This document shows positions 5,127 to 11,024 of a stretch of DNA of 11,190 nt, piece by piece. Made by a program: the position numbers and the translations under genes. Below the pieces are notes generated by a model. That model searched no databases. It saw only the letters and a list, made by a program, of their open reading frames with translations, and had not been told where the DNA came from. Origin of the DNA: UBA6115 sp964534515 (GTDB lineage Bacteria > Bacillota > Clostridia > Christensenellales > Aristaeellaceae); NCBI GenBank assembly GCA_964534515.1, contig CAZHPW010000078.1, forward strand, positions 1 to 11,190. The letters are read 5' to 3'. How positions within the stretch are numbered: the first letter of the stretch is position 1; each line of letters begins with the position of its first letter.

Positions 5127-5810
5127 TTAGGTTTGATTTATGGATAACTCATAACATCCGCGCAGCAAGCGATACATGGACGCCAGCGCCATGAAGTCGG
5201 CGGCCAACTGTTTTTCAAATCCCGGTTCAAAAATACTCTTGGGATTAACGTTTGCCTTGGTTACATAGATGTCCCTGAGGCGATAGAAACCATGCAGCTC
5301 CGGTCTTAAACCTTCTGGCAGAGCCATCCTCGCGTAAGCATTTCCCTCCGCAACAAAGCCCGCTTTACGCAGTTCCTTGAGCAAGTCAATAATTTCATCA
5401 GGGGACGCGAGCATTCTTCGCCTTAACAATTCCATGGCTTTCTTGTTCTCACCCCAAAAGCCCAAGCCCCAACTGACAACTTCCAACCTGACCTCAAACC
5501 AGAACATCACCGCCTGGTCCCTTGGCTCTCCCGCGTGGCGAAAAGCCAGCCAATGATGGTCACGCATTGGGGACTTGTCTCTTGAGAACCTGGTGTCTCT
5601 GTAGATTCTGGATAATACTTTGTACGGTCTGACCTCCATGCCGCTGTCAATCTGCAGCATGGTCGGTGCCAAGGCATCAATCAACTGATGATAAGGTTGT
5701 TTGACTTTGCGCTCATATTCCTCTTTGTTTTCCAGGAAATATGCTTTGTTATTGTTGAAGCGTATGTCCATCATAAACTCCAACATGTCCGGTTTTAAAA
5801 TGGGTTTCAT
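5127..5810 (-). CDS. DUF2461 (TIGR02453-type) family protein
   Basis: The 227-residue protein matches the DUF2461 pattern: an N-terminal MLEFMMDIRFNNNKAYFLENKEEYE (FL..NN...F...N...Y type), then the family hallmark RIYRDTRFSRDKSP, a DHHW segment, and a central VRLEVVSWGLGFW where homologues have a glycine-rich strand. No membrane segment or signal peptide is seen, so it is likely cytoplasmic. The biochemical role of the family is not known to me. I chose ATG 5810 because AAGGAGG (5816-5822) lies 5 bases upstream; a longer open frame to 5978 crosses a terminator hairpin. It follows the SpoIID-like gene by 88 bases, past that terminator, so expression may rely on readthrough or a weak internal promoter. 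It ends just before the spacer convergent with lexA. Confidence 0.78.
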   Translation of the reverse strand: MKPILKPDMLEFMMDIRFNNNKAYFLENKEEYERKVKQPYHQLIDALAPTMLQIDSGMEVRPYKVLSRIYRDTRFSRDKSPMRDHHWLAFRHAGEPRDQAVMFWFEVRLEVVSWGLGFWGENKKAMELLRRRMLASPDEIIDLLKELRKAGFVAEGNAYARMALPEGLRPELHGFYRLRDIYVTKANVNPKSIFEPGFEKQLAADFMALASMYRLLRGCYELSINQT

Positions 5811-5843
5811 TTTGTCCTCCTTGTCAGCAAACATCATCCACAT

Positions 5844-5878
5844 AAAAACGCTTGCTGTAACCATTGTACAGCAAGCGT
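5844..5878 (-). terminator. Intrinsic terminator after the SpoIID-like gene
   Basis: On the minus strand a perfect 12-bp stem (5848-5859 with 5867-5878; arms ACGCTTGCTGTA/TACAGCAAGCGT) with a 7-base loop is followed directly by five T (5844-5848). It starts about 20 bases after the SpoIID-like stop. It sits only 34 bases before the DUF2461 ATG, so it may also act as an attenuator. It is the best terminator in the window. Confidence 0.85.
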
Positions 5879-5892
5879 CCAGTTTAAAACAA
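5863..5892 (-). promoter_or_regulatory. Possible weak promoter for the DUF2461 gene overlapping the terminator
   Basis: On the minus strand TTGTTT (5887-5892), an 18-bp spacer, and TACAAT (5863-5868, 5 of 6 to the -10 consensus) would start transcription inside the terminator hairpin, splitting it. This would let the DUF2461 gene be made independently. The -35 matches only 3 of 6, so the call is tentative. Confidence 0.3.
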
Positions 5893-5898
5893 AGCGGA

Positions 5899-7665
5899 TT
5901 AGATGTCCGATTGAATAATAACGAACTCTTCCCTGATGAAACCTTGAACAGCATCGGTTTTAACTTCAAGCCAGCCATCTTCCAAGCGCTTTAAGACAAG
6001 CAGCTCCTGGCCATAGTACAGGCGCGTTACAATGTCCCCAAGGTAATCAGGTTTGGACCTTAGATTCAGGGAGGAGTTGGTCTCTATCCCGGTGACATGG
6101 GCGAGGGTTTGCCCCTCCAAAGGTTTCTGGCTTTGCGGCATCAGGGTAGGCCGCGGTGTGGCTGTGGGCGGCGGCCCAGGGGTTGTCAGGAAGGCAGAAG
6201 ACAGAGTGGGCAGGGGATCATCTATCATCTCATGTTTTTTTAAGTCTGTACCCGGATAGTAAAACTGCAGGATTTGCTCAAAGGTTTGCTGATGGCTTTT
6301 AGCCATCCACTCGGCGCCTCTTTGACTCATGCCGACGCCATGCCCATATCGCCGAAACTGCACTTTGAATTCATGTTCAGATTCCGCAACGCTGATGATT
6401 TCATTTTCATTTCTGTTGATAGACAGGGCGAGCAATTGCTCAGCATCCGGAAACACCGGCAGGTCAAGCGCGTATTCTTTTAGTTCAGTTTTCTCTACAT
6501 ATTTCTTTTGTTCGCTGTCTTGATTCACCGGTTCTGTGCTTTGCGGCGCTGTCAAGCTGATTTCAGTATCGTTGTCGGTGTTTCGCACTTCAACCATCGT
6601 CTTGGTCTGAACGACCAAATCTACTCTCAGTTTGGTCATGACGCCATCCGGGTGTTTCGCGTCCTTGGGGGTATGCGGGGTCATGGCCTTGATAGACTGA
6701 ATGCTCAGGTCATTTACCGCCGCACCTGAAGCTTTTATTTGCTCCGTTAAAATGTCTAAAAAATGCTGGTAGAATGCGGCGGTCTGCGCTTCAACTTTAT
6801 CGCTCGGGGTTTTGGGAATACTCGCGCTTCTGACGATGCTCAATGGATTTTCCAGGTCATAGGGGTCCTTTTTGATATCCAGGTATGGTATGTGTTCCCT
6901 CCCCCAGGCGTTGAAGGCGGATTCGGTATAGCCGCCGTTGCTGGCAGTATAAAGACAGTTCGCCAATCTGTTTTGATAGTAAAGAACAAGCCCACTGGTT
7001 TCCCGTACGGCTTTGATTGCGTTCACCTTATCGTTGTTGATGCCACGATAGACCTGGTCATTGGTGTTATCTACCAGGTCGTAGTGCTGGCCGGCGTCCA
7101 AATGCGCCAAGGTATAGGTTCTGGCTGCGACAGCTTGCGCTTTGAGCGCTTCCAGAGGAAATTCATCCGCCATTTCGTAGGGCACAACCCCTTGAAGGTA
7201 GCGTTCAATCGGCAGGGAAGTAACCAACTCCAATTCCCCATTTTTCTGATTTACAAATAAATCACCGGGATAGAGGTTCATTTGTCCGGCGAGCCGAAGC
7301 CCGGCTTCTTCAAAGTTCTCAGATTGATGCTGCTTCAGGAGCAAGGATTTGCCCGCCAAATAAACCATACCTTCATAACTTATCTGCAGGCTGTCATTCA
7401 CAACGGCTACCTGAATCCGGCTGCCTTTTTGGAAGCTGGTCTTCTCATCCAGGGAGTAGGCGCCATGGATGCCAATTTCAATCTGCGTCAGCTTTTGAAA
7501 TTCTGTCAGGAGCACACGAACTTTACTTGGGAAGGGTGATGCAGAAGCCTGAGCATGAAAACTGACGCCAATAACAATCAGCGTCAGTAGAAGGGCCGTC
7601 AGCCGCCGAAAACGCGGCGTCCCGTTTATGAATGATTGAGGCAGGCTTGCCTTCCGGGTTTTCAT
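5899..7665 (-). CDS. Secreted SpoIID/LytB-family peptidoglycan protein with C-terminal SH3 domain
   Basis: A 588-residue protein. A basic N-terminus and hydrophobic helix (RLTALLLTLIVIGVSFHAQASA, 21-42) form a signal peptide or anchor. The SpoIID/LytB domain follows: VVPYEMADEFPLEALKAQAVAARTY (160-184), with E164 aligning with the catalytic glutamate of SpoIID lytic transglycosylase, then CLYTASNGGYTE (237-248) and YGHGVGMSQRGAEWMA (440-455). Between about 280 and 430 there is a long variable insertion, which makes it much longer than sporulation SpoIID (about 340). A Pro/Thr linker (495-512) leads to an SH3b-like domain (about 525-585) for wall binding. SpoIID-type enzymes cut stem-free glycan strands during engulfment, whereas LytB-type proteins stimulate amidases. 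I cannot choose between these. The ATG overlaps the upstream gene's stop (ATGA) without its own ribosome binding site, implying coupling. Confidence 0.88.
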   Translation of the reverse strand: MKTRKASLPQSFINGTPRFRRLTALLLTLIVIGVSFHAQASASPFPSKVRVLLTEFQKLTQIEIGIHGAYSLDEKTSFQKGSRIQVAVVNDSLQISYEGMVYLAGKSLLLKQHQSENFEEAGLRLAGQMNLYPGDLFVNQKNGELELVTSLPIERYLQGVVPYEMADEFPLEALKAQAVAARTYTLAHLDAGQHYDLVDNTNDQVYRGINNDKVNAIKAVRETSGLVLYYQNRLANCLYTASNGGYTESAFNAWGREHIPYLDIKKDPYDLENPLSIVRSASIPKTPSDKVEAQTAAFYQHFLDILTEQIKASGAAVNDLSIQSIKAMTPHTPKDAKHPDGVMTKLRVDLVVQTKTMVEVRNTDNDTEISLTAPQSTEPVNQDSEQKKYVEKTELKEYALDLPVFPDAEQLLALSINRNENEIISVAESEHEFKVQFRRYGHGVGMSQRGAEWMAKSHQQTFEQILQFYYPGTDLKKHEMIDDPLPTLSSAFLTTPGPPPTATPRPTLMPQSQKPLEGQTLAHVTGIETNSSLNLRSKPDYLGDIVTRLYYGQELLVLKRLEDGWLEVKTDAVQGFIREEFVIIQSDI

Positions 7666-8258
7666 GAGGCAGGCAGTGAAGCCGCGTGGGCAATCACTGT
7701 CGCGTAGCGGAAGGACGATAGCCGCATGGAGACGTCCATAAAGCCCTCTTGGTGCAGGATATCCATCAGGTAGTAAGGGTTATATGGATACGAATTGTTG
7801 CGGCGCTCGCTCATCATGCCAAACCTGGACGGCAGGTGCAAGCCCGGAACCGCGATAACAAACTGAGCACCCGGCTTCATCACCCGCTTGGCTTCTTTGA
7901 TAATTGTTTCAGTCTGCGCGGCGTTGTAGATGGGCCGGGTCATGAACACGGAATCAAAGCTTTCTGAAAGCCAAGGAATATCATACTTGTCCGCTTTGAG
8001 AACCTCAGCGGCGTTTTGTAACAGATTCTGGGAAGAGTCCAACTCCGTGGTATCAGACGCCATGCCGCAGGCGCGGAGACGATACCGTTTCAAATAGTAC
8101 TGAAGCAATTGGCCATTGGTGCAATCCATGTCCAAAATCGCCGCGTAATCATCTACCTTTGCCCAGTGAACAATGGCTTTTTGCGCCAGCGTCAGCTTTT
8201 GACGGAAGGGCGCTTCTTTTAATGATAGTCTGCCGGGCAGTGACAACCAGTTTTGCAT
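7662..8258 (-). CDS. Small class I SAM-methyltransferase-like protein
   Basis: A 198-residue protein. AAILDMDCTNGQLLQYYLKR (39-58) matches the SAM-binding motif I position (hydrophobic-LD-x-x-C-G-x-G in most members), followed by ESFDSVFMTRPIYN (99-112, motif IV position) and AKRVMKPGAQFVIAVPG (123-139, the usual post-motif strand). Motif I is degenerate, since two glycines of the usual GxGxG are replaced (DMDCTNG). SAM binding may therefore be weak or lost. The substrate is unknown. I chose ATG 8258, which has AAGGAG 6 bases upstream, over the upstream ATGs at 8276 and 8279. The gene overlaps the SpoIID-like gene by 4 bases and is first in the operon, so a role linked to the cell envelope is plausible but not shown. 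Confidence 0.75.
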   Translation of the reverse strand: MQNWLSLPGRLSLKEAPFRQKLTLAQKAIVHWAKVDDYAAILDMDCTNGQLLQYYLKRYRLRACGMASDTTELDSSQNLLQNAAEVLKADKYDIPWLSESFDSVFMTRPIYNAAQTETIIKEAKRVMKPGAQFVIAVPGLHLPSRFGMMSERRNNSYPYNPYYLMDILHQEGFMDVSMRLSSFRYATVIAHAASLPAS

Positions 8259-8294
8259 GGACCTCTCCTTGTGCATCACAGTTAATGTTTAATG

Positions 8295-8323
8295 ATTATA
8301 ACATACATTCGTAATATTTGCAT
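8295..8323 (-). promoter_or_regulatory. Promoter of the methyltransferase-like/SpoIID operon
   Basis: Minus-strand consensus -10 TATAAT (8295-8300) is preceded by TGT, giving an extended -10 (TGnTATAAT). The -35 position, 17 bp away (8318-8323), reads ATGCAA and is weak, as is common for extended -10 promoters. The leader is about 30 bases. Confidence 0.65.
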
Positions 8324-8456
8324 CATTATTTCTTTTATATTTTTAAGAATGTGTTTCTAATTTGAGTATATTTGTCATAATTGGTAGATTCTGCTATATG
8401 CCTACTAATCATCGTTTTAATGCACATACATTCATGGCAACCAATCTGATTGCCAT
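8301..8456. repeat. Repeats in the divergent control region (10-bp direct repeat and 7-bp inverted repeat)
   Basis: ACATACATTC occurs twice in direct orientation, at 8301-8310 (touching the minus-strand -10) and 8424-8433. Directly after the second copy is the inverted repeat ATGGCAA (8434-8440)/TTGCCAT (8450-8456) with a 9-base centre, whose right arm is the -35 of the oxidoreductase promoter. This looks like operator DNA for a regulator acting on one or both divergent genes. No regulator gene lies beside it. The rest of this 268-bp AT-rich gap holds no gene I can support. Confidence 0.5.
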
Positions 8457-8478
8457 TAGTCGCATCTTTATATAGAAT
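8450..8478 (+). promoter_or_regulatory. Promoter of the Gfo/Idh/MocA oxidoreductase gene
   Basis: -35 TTGCCA (8450-8455, 5 of 6), a 17-bp spacer and -10 TAGAAT (8473-8478, 5 of 6). The -35 is embedded in the right arm of a 7-bp inverted repeat, so a bound repressor would block it. Confidence 0.65.
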
Positions 8479-8526
8479 GAAACATATACGAATCCAAGGC
8501 AGAAATCGGTTGATGATGGAGGCATT

Positions 8527-9603
8527 ATGAATAATGACGGCATGAATTACGCTCCCAAAGGCCGGTCACATCCGGTGGTAAAACCTGGGGAGTTTTACTT
8601 TTCTGTGATCGCTCTGGACCACGGCCACATCTATGGCATGTGCAACGGCTTATTGGAAGCGGGAGCTAGTTTAAAATATGTCTATGATCCGGACCCGGAC
8701 AAGGTTATGGCTTTCAAAGCGGCTTTCCCCCAAACCCAGATTGCCCATAGCAAAGAGCAGGTGTTGGGCGACCCGGATACCAGATTAATTGCTTCAGCCG
8801 CGGTCACCAACCTGCGCTGCGCGCTGGGCATTGAGGTGATGGAAGCCGGGAAGGACTACTTTACCGATAAAGCGCCTCTGACCACGCTTGAGCAATTGGA
8901 CGCCGCGAAGGCTGCCGTTCAAAGAACAGGCAAGAAATACATGGTCTACTACTCCGAGCGCATTCATGTGGAAAGCGCGGTATTCACCGAGCAGTTGATT
9001 ATGGAAGGCGCGGTAGGCAAGGTCATTCAGGTCATCGGGCTTGGACCCCACCGCTTAAACGCGAAGAGCCGGCCTGATTGGTTCTTTAATAAGGAAGAGT
9101 ATGGCGGCATTCTGTGTGATATCGGCAGCCATCAGATTGAGCAGTTCCTCTTTTATGCCAACGCGACAGACGCCCAGGTTGTCAGCAGCCAGGTTGCCAA
9201 TTACGCGCATCCAGAGTATCCGGAGCTGGAGGACTTCGGTGAAGCCAACCTGGTGGCTAACAACGGAAGCACCAACTATTTCCGTGTTGACTGGTTCACG
9301 CCGGATGGCTTGCGTTCCTGGGGCGATGGGCGAACCATCATTCTGGGCACCAGGGGCTACATCGAAATCCGTAAGTATATTGACATCACCAGTGAAAATG
9401 CCGAAAGCGACGTGGTTCTACTCGTCAACCGAGATGGGGAACAGCGTTTCTCCGTGAAGGGCAAGGTGGGTTTCCCCTTCTTTGGACGGCTGATTCAGGA
9501 CTGCATCCATCGCACAGAGCTCGCAATGACCCAGGAGCATGCTTTCAAAGCAGCGGAATTGTGCGTAAAAGCGCAAATGCAAGCCCGTAGAATCCTTGGA
9601 TAG
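8527..9603 (+). CDS. Gfo/Idh/MocA-family NAD(P)-dependent oxidoreductase
   Basis: A 358-residue protein of normal family length. The N-terminal Rossmann domain starts FSVIALDHGHIYGMCNGLLEAGASLKYVYDPDPDK (25-59). DKAP (114-117) is the counterpart of the conserved EKP lysine motif, with K115 the likely catalytic lysine. The C-terminal alpha/beta domain holds GGILCDIGSHQIEQFLFY (193-210), where D198 and H202 match the catalytic D-x-G-x-H pattern. Members oxidise or reduce sugars, inositols and related polyols. The usual nucleotide-binding GxGxxG is altered to ALDHGHIYG, as in some family subgroups. The ATG has GGAGG 4 bases upstream (8518-8522). It stands alone with its own promoter and operator-like repeat, so the substrate cannot be inferred from neighbours. 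No convincing terminator follows. Confidence 0.87.
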   Translation: MNNDGMNYAPKGRSHPVVKPGEFYFSVIALDHGHIYGMCNGLLEAGASLKYVYDPDPDKVMAFKAAFPQTQIAHSKEQVLGDPDTRLIASAAVTNLRCALGIEVMEAGKDYFTDKAPLTTLEQLDAAKAAVQRTGKKYMVYYSERIHVESAVFTEQLIMEGAVGKVIQVIGLGPHRLNAKSRPDWFFNKEEYGGILCDIGSHQIEQFLFYANATDAQVVSSQVANYAHPEYPELEDFGEANLVANNGSTNYFRVDWFTPDGLRSWGDGRTIILGTRGYIEIRKYIDITSENAESDVVLLVNRDGEQRFSVKGKVGFPFFGRLIQDCIHRTELAMTQEHAFKAAELCVKAQMQARRILG

Positions 9604-9694
9604 GTCACGCTTTTCCCCTCTTCTCAAGCAAAGATGTATTTAAATTGTACTAAATAGTTTCTCCTGAAAGTTTGTCCTATATTTAAGCGTCCAT

Positions 9695-9722
9695 CCCCCG
9701 CGCCAACCCCTCCCCCCTCCCC
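9695..9722 (-). other. Putative G-quadruplex motif
   Basis: The plus strand has C runs of 5, 4, 6 and 4 (9695-9699, 9707-9710, 9712-9717, 9719-9722) separated by 7, 1 and 1 bases. The minus strand therefore has four G runs of at least four with short loops, which meets strict quadruplex criteria. It lies about 80 bp upstream of the Mrp promoter. The complementary strand could form an i-motif. Folding and function are untested. Confidence 0.6.
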
Positions 9723-9745
9723 GCGTGTCATCGGGCAAATCGCTT

Positions 9746-9773
9746 GCGATTACATGCGATTTCGTGATTTTCG
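9746..9773. repeat. 10-bp-phased GCGATT repeats upstream of the Mrp promoter
   Basis: TGCGATTACA, TGCGATTTCG and the degenerate TGATTTTCGC follow one another with a 10-base period (from 9745), about 30 bp upstream of the -35. The first two share TGCGATT exactly. Helical phasing suggests an activator or repressor site, possibly a response to sodium, pH or osmolarity. The responding protein is unknown. Confidence 0.4.
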
Positions 9774-9800
9774 CTGACCTTAGAAAACGCAAGGAAACAT

Positions 9801-9828
9801 TTGACATTCTTATTTGTAACGCTATAAT
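9801..9828 (+). promoter_or_regulatory. Promoter of the Mrp (Mnh) antiporter operon
   Basis: Perfect -35 TTGACA (9801-9806), 16-bp spacer, perfect -10 TATAAT (9823-9828). The predicted start near 9835 leaves a leader of about 47 bases. This is the strongest consensus promoter in the window. Confidence 0.88.
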
Positions 9829-9881
9829 TTGTATGGACTCAGTCACAGAATGTTCTTATTTAGAAAGAAGAGGGTGAGAAA

Positions 9882-10373
9882 TTGGTTACGCTGGCCTTGT
9901 TTTGCCTGTGGATTATTTTCAATGGCAAAGTGACCCTTGAGCTGGTCATCTTTGGCGTTGTTATTTCGCTTGCATTATCATGGTTTGTCAAAAAGTTTGT
10001 GGCACCTTCCCTGAACGCGAAGAATCAGTGGAAGATTTTTCGTTTCCTGCCCGGCTATCTTCAGTATGTCTGGCTGTTGATCAAGGAAATTACCCTGGCC
10101 AACTTCGCGGTCATGCGAATGATTTTGACTGACCAGGAGGTTGTGGTTCCCAAGCTGTCCGTCTTCAAGACCAAACTGAAGAGCAAGGCCGCGAGGGTGA
10201 CCCTGGCCGACTGCATCACCTTAACACCCGGCACCATCACAGTGAACCTCAACGGCGATGAGTACCTGGTTCATTGCCTGGATGAAAGCCTGGAAGACGG
10301 GCTCATCAACAGCGAGTTTGAACGAAGACTGCTTGACAAGGAAGCCAAATGGTTTGAGGAGAAACAGCAATGA
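9882..10373 (+). CDS. mnhE: Na+/H+ antiporter subunit E (MrpE/MnhE)
   Basis: A 163-residue membrane protein. Two hydrophobic segments at the N-terminus (about 1-14 and 18-36) and a third around 53-78 (FLPGYLQYVWLLIKEITLANFAVMRM) are followed by a soluble C-terminal part with the family sequence LADCITLTPGTITVNLNGDEYLVHCLDE. The TTG start at 9882 has AGGGTGA (9871-9877) 4 bases upstream and aligns with the usual N-terminus of the family. MrpE is an accessory membrane subunit of the hetero-oligomeric Mrp complex, which exchanges Na+ (or K+) for H+. It is the first gene after the promoter and overlaps mnhF by 4 bases (ATGA). Confidence 0.92.
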   Translation: MVTLALFCLWIIFNGKVTLELVIFGVVISLALSWFVKKFVAPSLNAKNQWKIFRFLPGYLQYVWLLIKEITLANFAVMRMILTDQEVVVPKLSVFKTKLKSKAARVTLADCITLTPGTITVNLNGDEYLVHCLDESLEDGLINSEFERRLLDKEAKWFEEKQQ

Positions 10374-10690
10374 TACTTGAAAATGCGTACCGCGTCTTAT
10401 ATATCGGTGCTCTGGCTGTTTTAATCATCCTCGTGATTCTGGCTTTCATCCGCGCCGTCAAAGGTCCATCCATCGCTGACAGGATTGTCGCCATCAACAT
10501 GATTGGCACCCAAATTATGATTATGGTGGGCGTCGTAGCGATGCTGCTCAGAGAAGGCTACCTGGTGGACGTGTCCATGCTCTACGCGATGATCAGCTTC
10601 CTGGCCGTTGTCGTGCTGTGCAAGGTGTACATGGGCGTCTTCCTGGAGCGCAAGGCAAAAATGGAGAAGGAGGAACAGCTGAATGCTTGA
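10370..10690 (+). CDS. mnhF: Na+/H+ antiporter subunit F (MrpF/MnhF)
   Basis: The 106-residue protein is of usual MrpF size. It has three hydrophobic helices (about 9-28, 39-60 and 66-90) and the family segment RAVKGPSIADRIVAINMIG (28-46), followed by a charged C-terminal tail. MrpF is a small membrane subunit needed for assembly and activity of the Mrp antiporter. The ATG overlaps the mnhE stop, with GGAG 8 bases upstream. The 3' end overlaps mnhG by 8 bases. The D of PSIADR, conserved in the family, is intact. Confidence 0.93.
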   Translation: MILENAYRVLYIGALAVLIILVILAFIRAVKGPSIADRIVAINMIGTQIMIMVGVVAMLLREGYLVDVSMLYAMISFLAVVVLCKVYMGVFLERKAKMEKEEQLNA

Positions 10691-11024
10691 TTGGCTTCGT
10701 TTTGTCTTGACTGTCGGTTTCCTGGTTTCCGGCCTTCTCATCATGATTACAGCGGTGGTCGGCGTTTACAAGTTTGACTACGTCTTAAACAGAATGCACG
10801 CCGCTGCCATGGGCGACACCCTGGGAATTCTTTTTTGCTTGATTGGCTTGACCTTCAACGCGCCGGACATCTGGACGGTGTTTAAGCTGATTTTAATCAT
10901 CATTTTCCTGTGGTTCTCTAGCCCCGTCAACAGCCATCTGATTGCCCGGCTGGAAGTTACCATGAACCCTCAATGGCATCAGTTACCTTTGAGTCCCGAA
11001 CACTTGATGGAGGAAGACGAATGA
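10683..11024 (+). CDS. mnhG: Na+/H+ antiporter subunit G (MrpG/MnhG)
   Basis: The 113-residue protein has three transmembrane helices (about 7-28, 42-60 and 64-81) and the MrpG signature YKFDYVLNRMHAAAMGDTLG (29-48), corresponding to the fPDfytRlHAasKadTLG-type pattern, followed by SSPVNSHLIAR (79-89). MrpG is the third small membrane subunit of the antiporter. The ATG is preceded by AAGGAGG (10667-10673), 9 bases upstream and inside mnhF. It overlaps both neighbours, mnhF by 8 bases and the DUF4040-type gene by 4, indicating one polycistronic mRNA with coupled translation. Confidence 0.93.
   Translation: MLDWLRFVLTVGFLVSGLLIMITAVVGVYKFDYVLNRMHAAAMGDTLGILFCLIGLTFNAPDIWTVFKLILIIIFLWFSSPVNSHLIARLEVTMNPQWHQLPLSPEHLMEEDE

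Larger units (their letters stand above)
9604..9800. other. Spacer upstream of the Mrp operon
   Basis: No gene is supported here. From 5' to 3' it holds an AT-rich stretch (9635-9685), a C-rich tract (9691-9722), an AAATCGC/GCGATTT inverted repeat (9737-9743, 9756-9762) and tandem GCGATT repeats (9746-9761). I see no GC hairpin with a T tract, so where the oxidoreductase transcript ends is unclear. Confidence 0.5.

Noticed and set aside
5811..5978. N-terminal extension of the DUF2461 protein to 5978
   Set aside because: It crosses the terminator hairpin and the end of the SpoIID-like gene. ATG 5810 has AAGGAGG and matches the family N-terminus.
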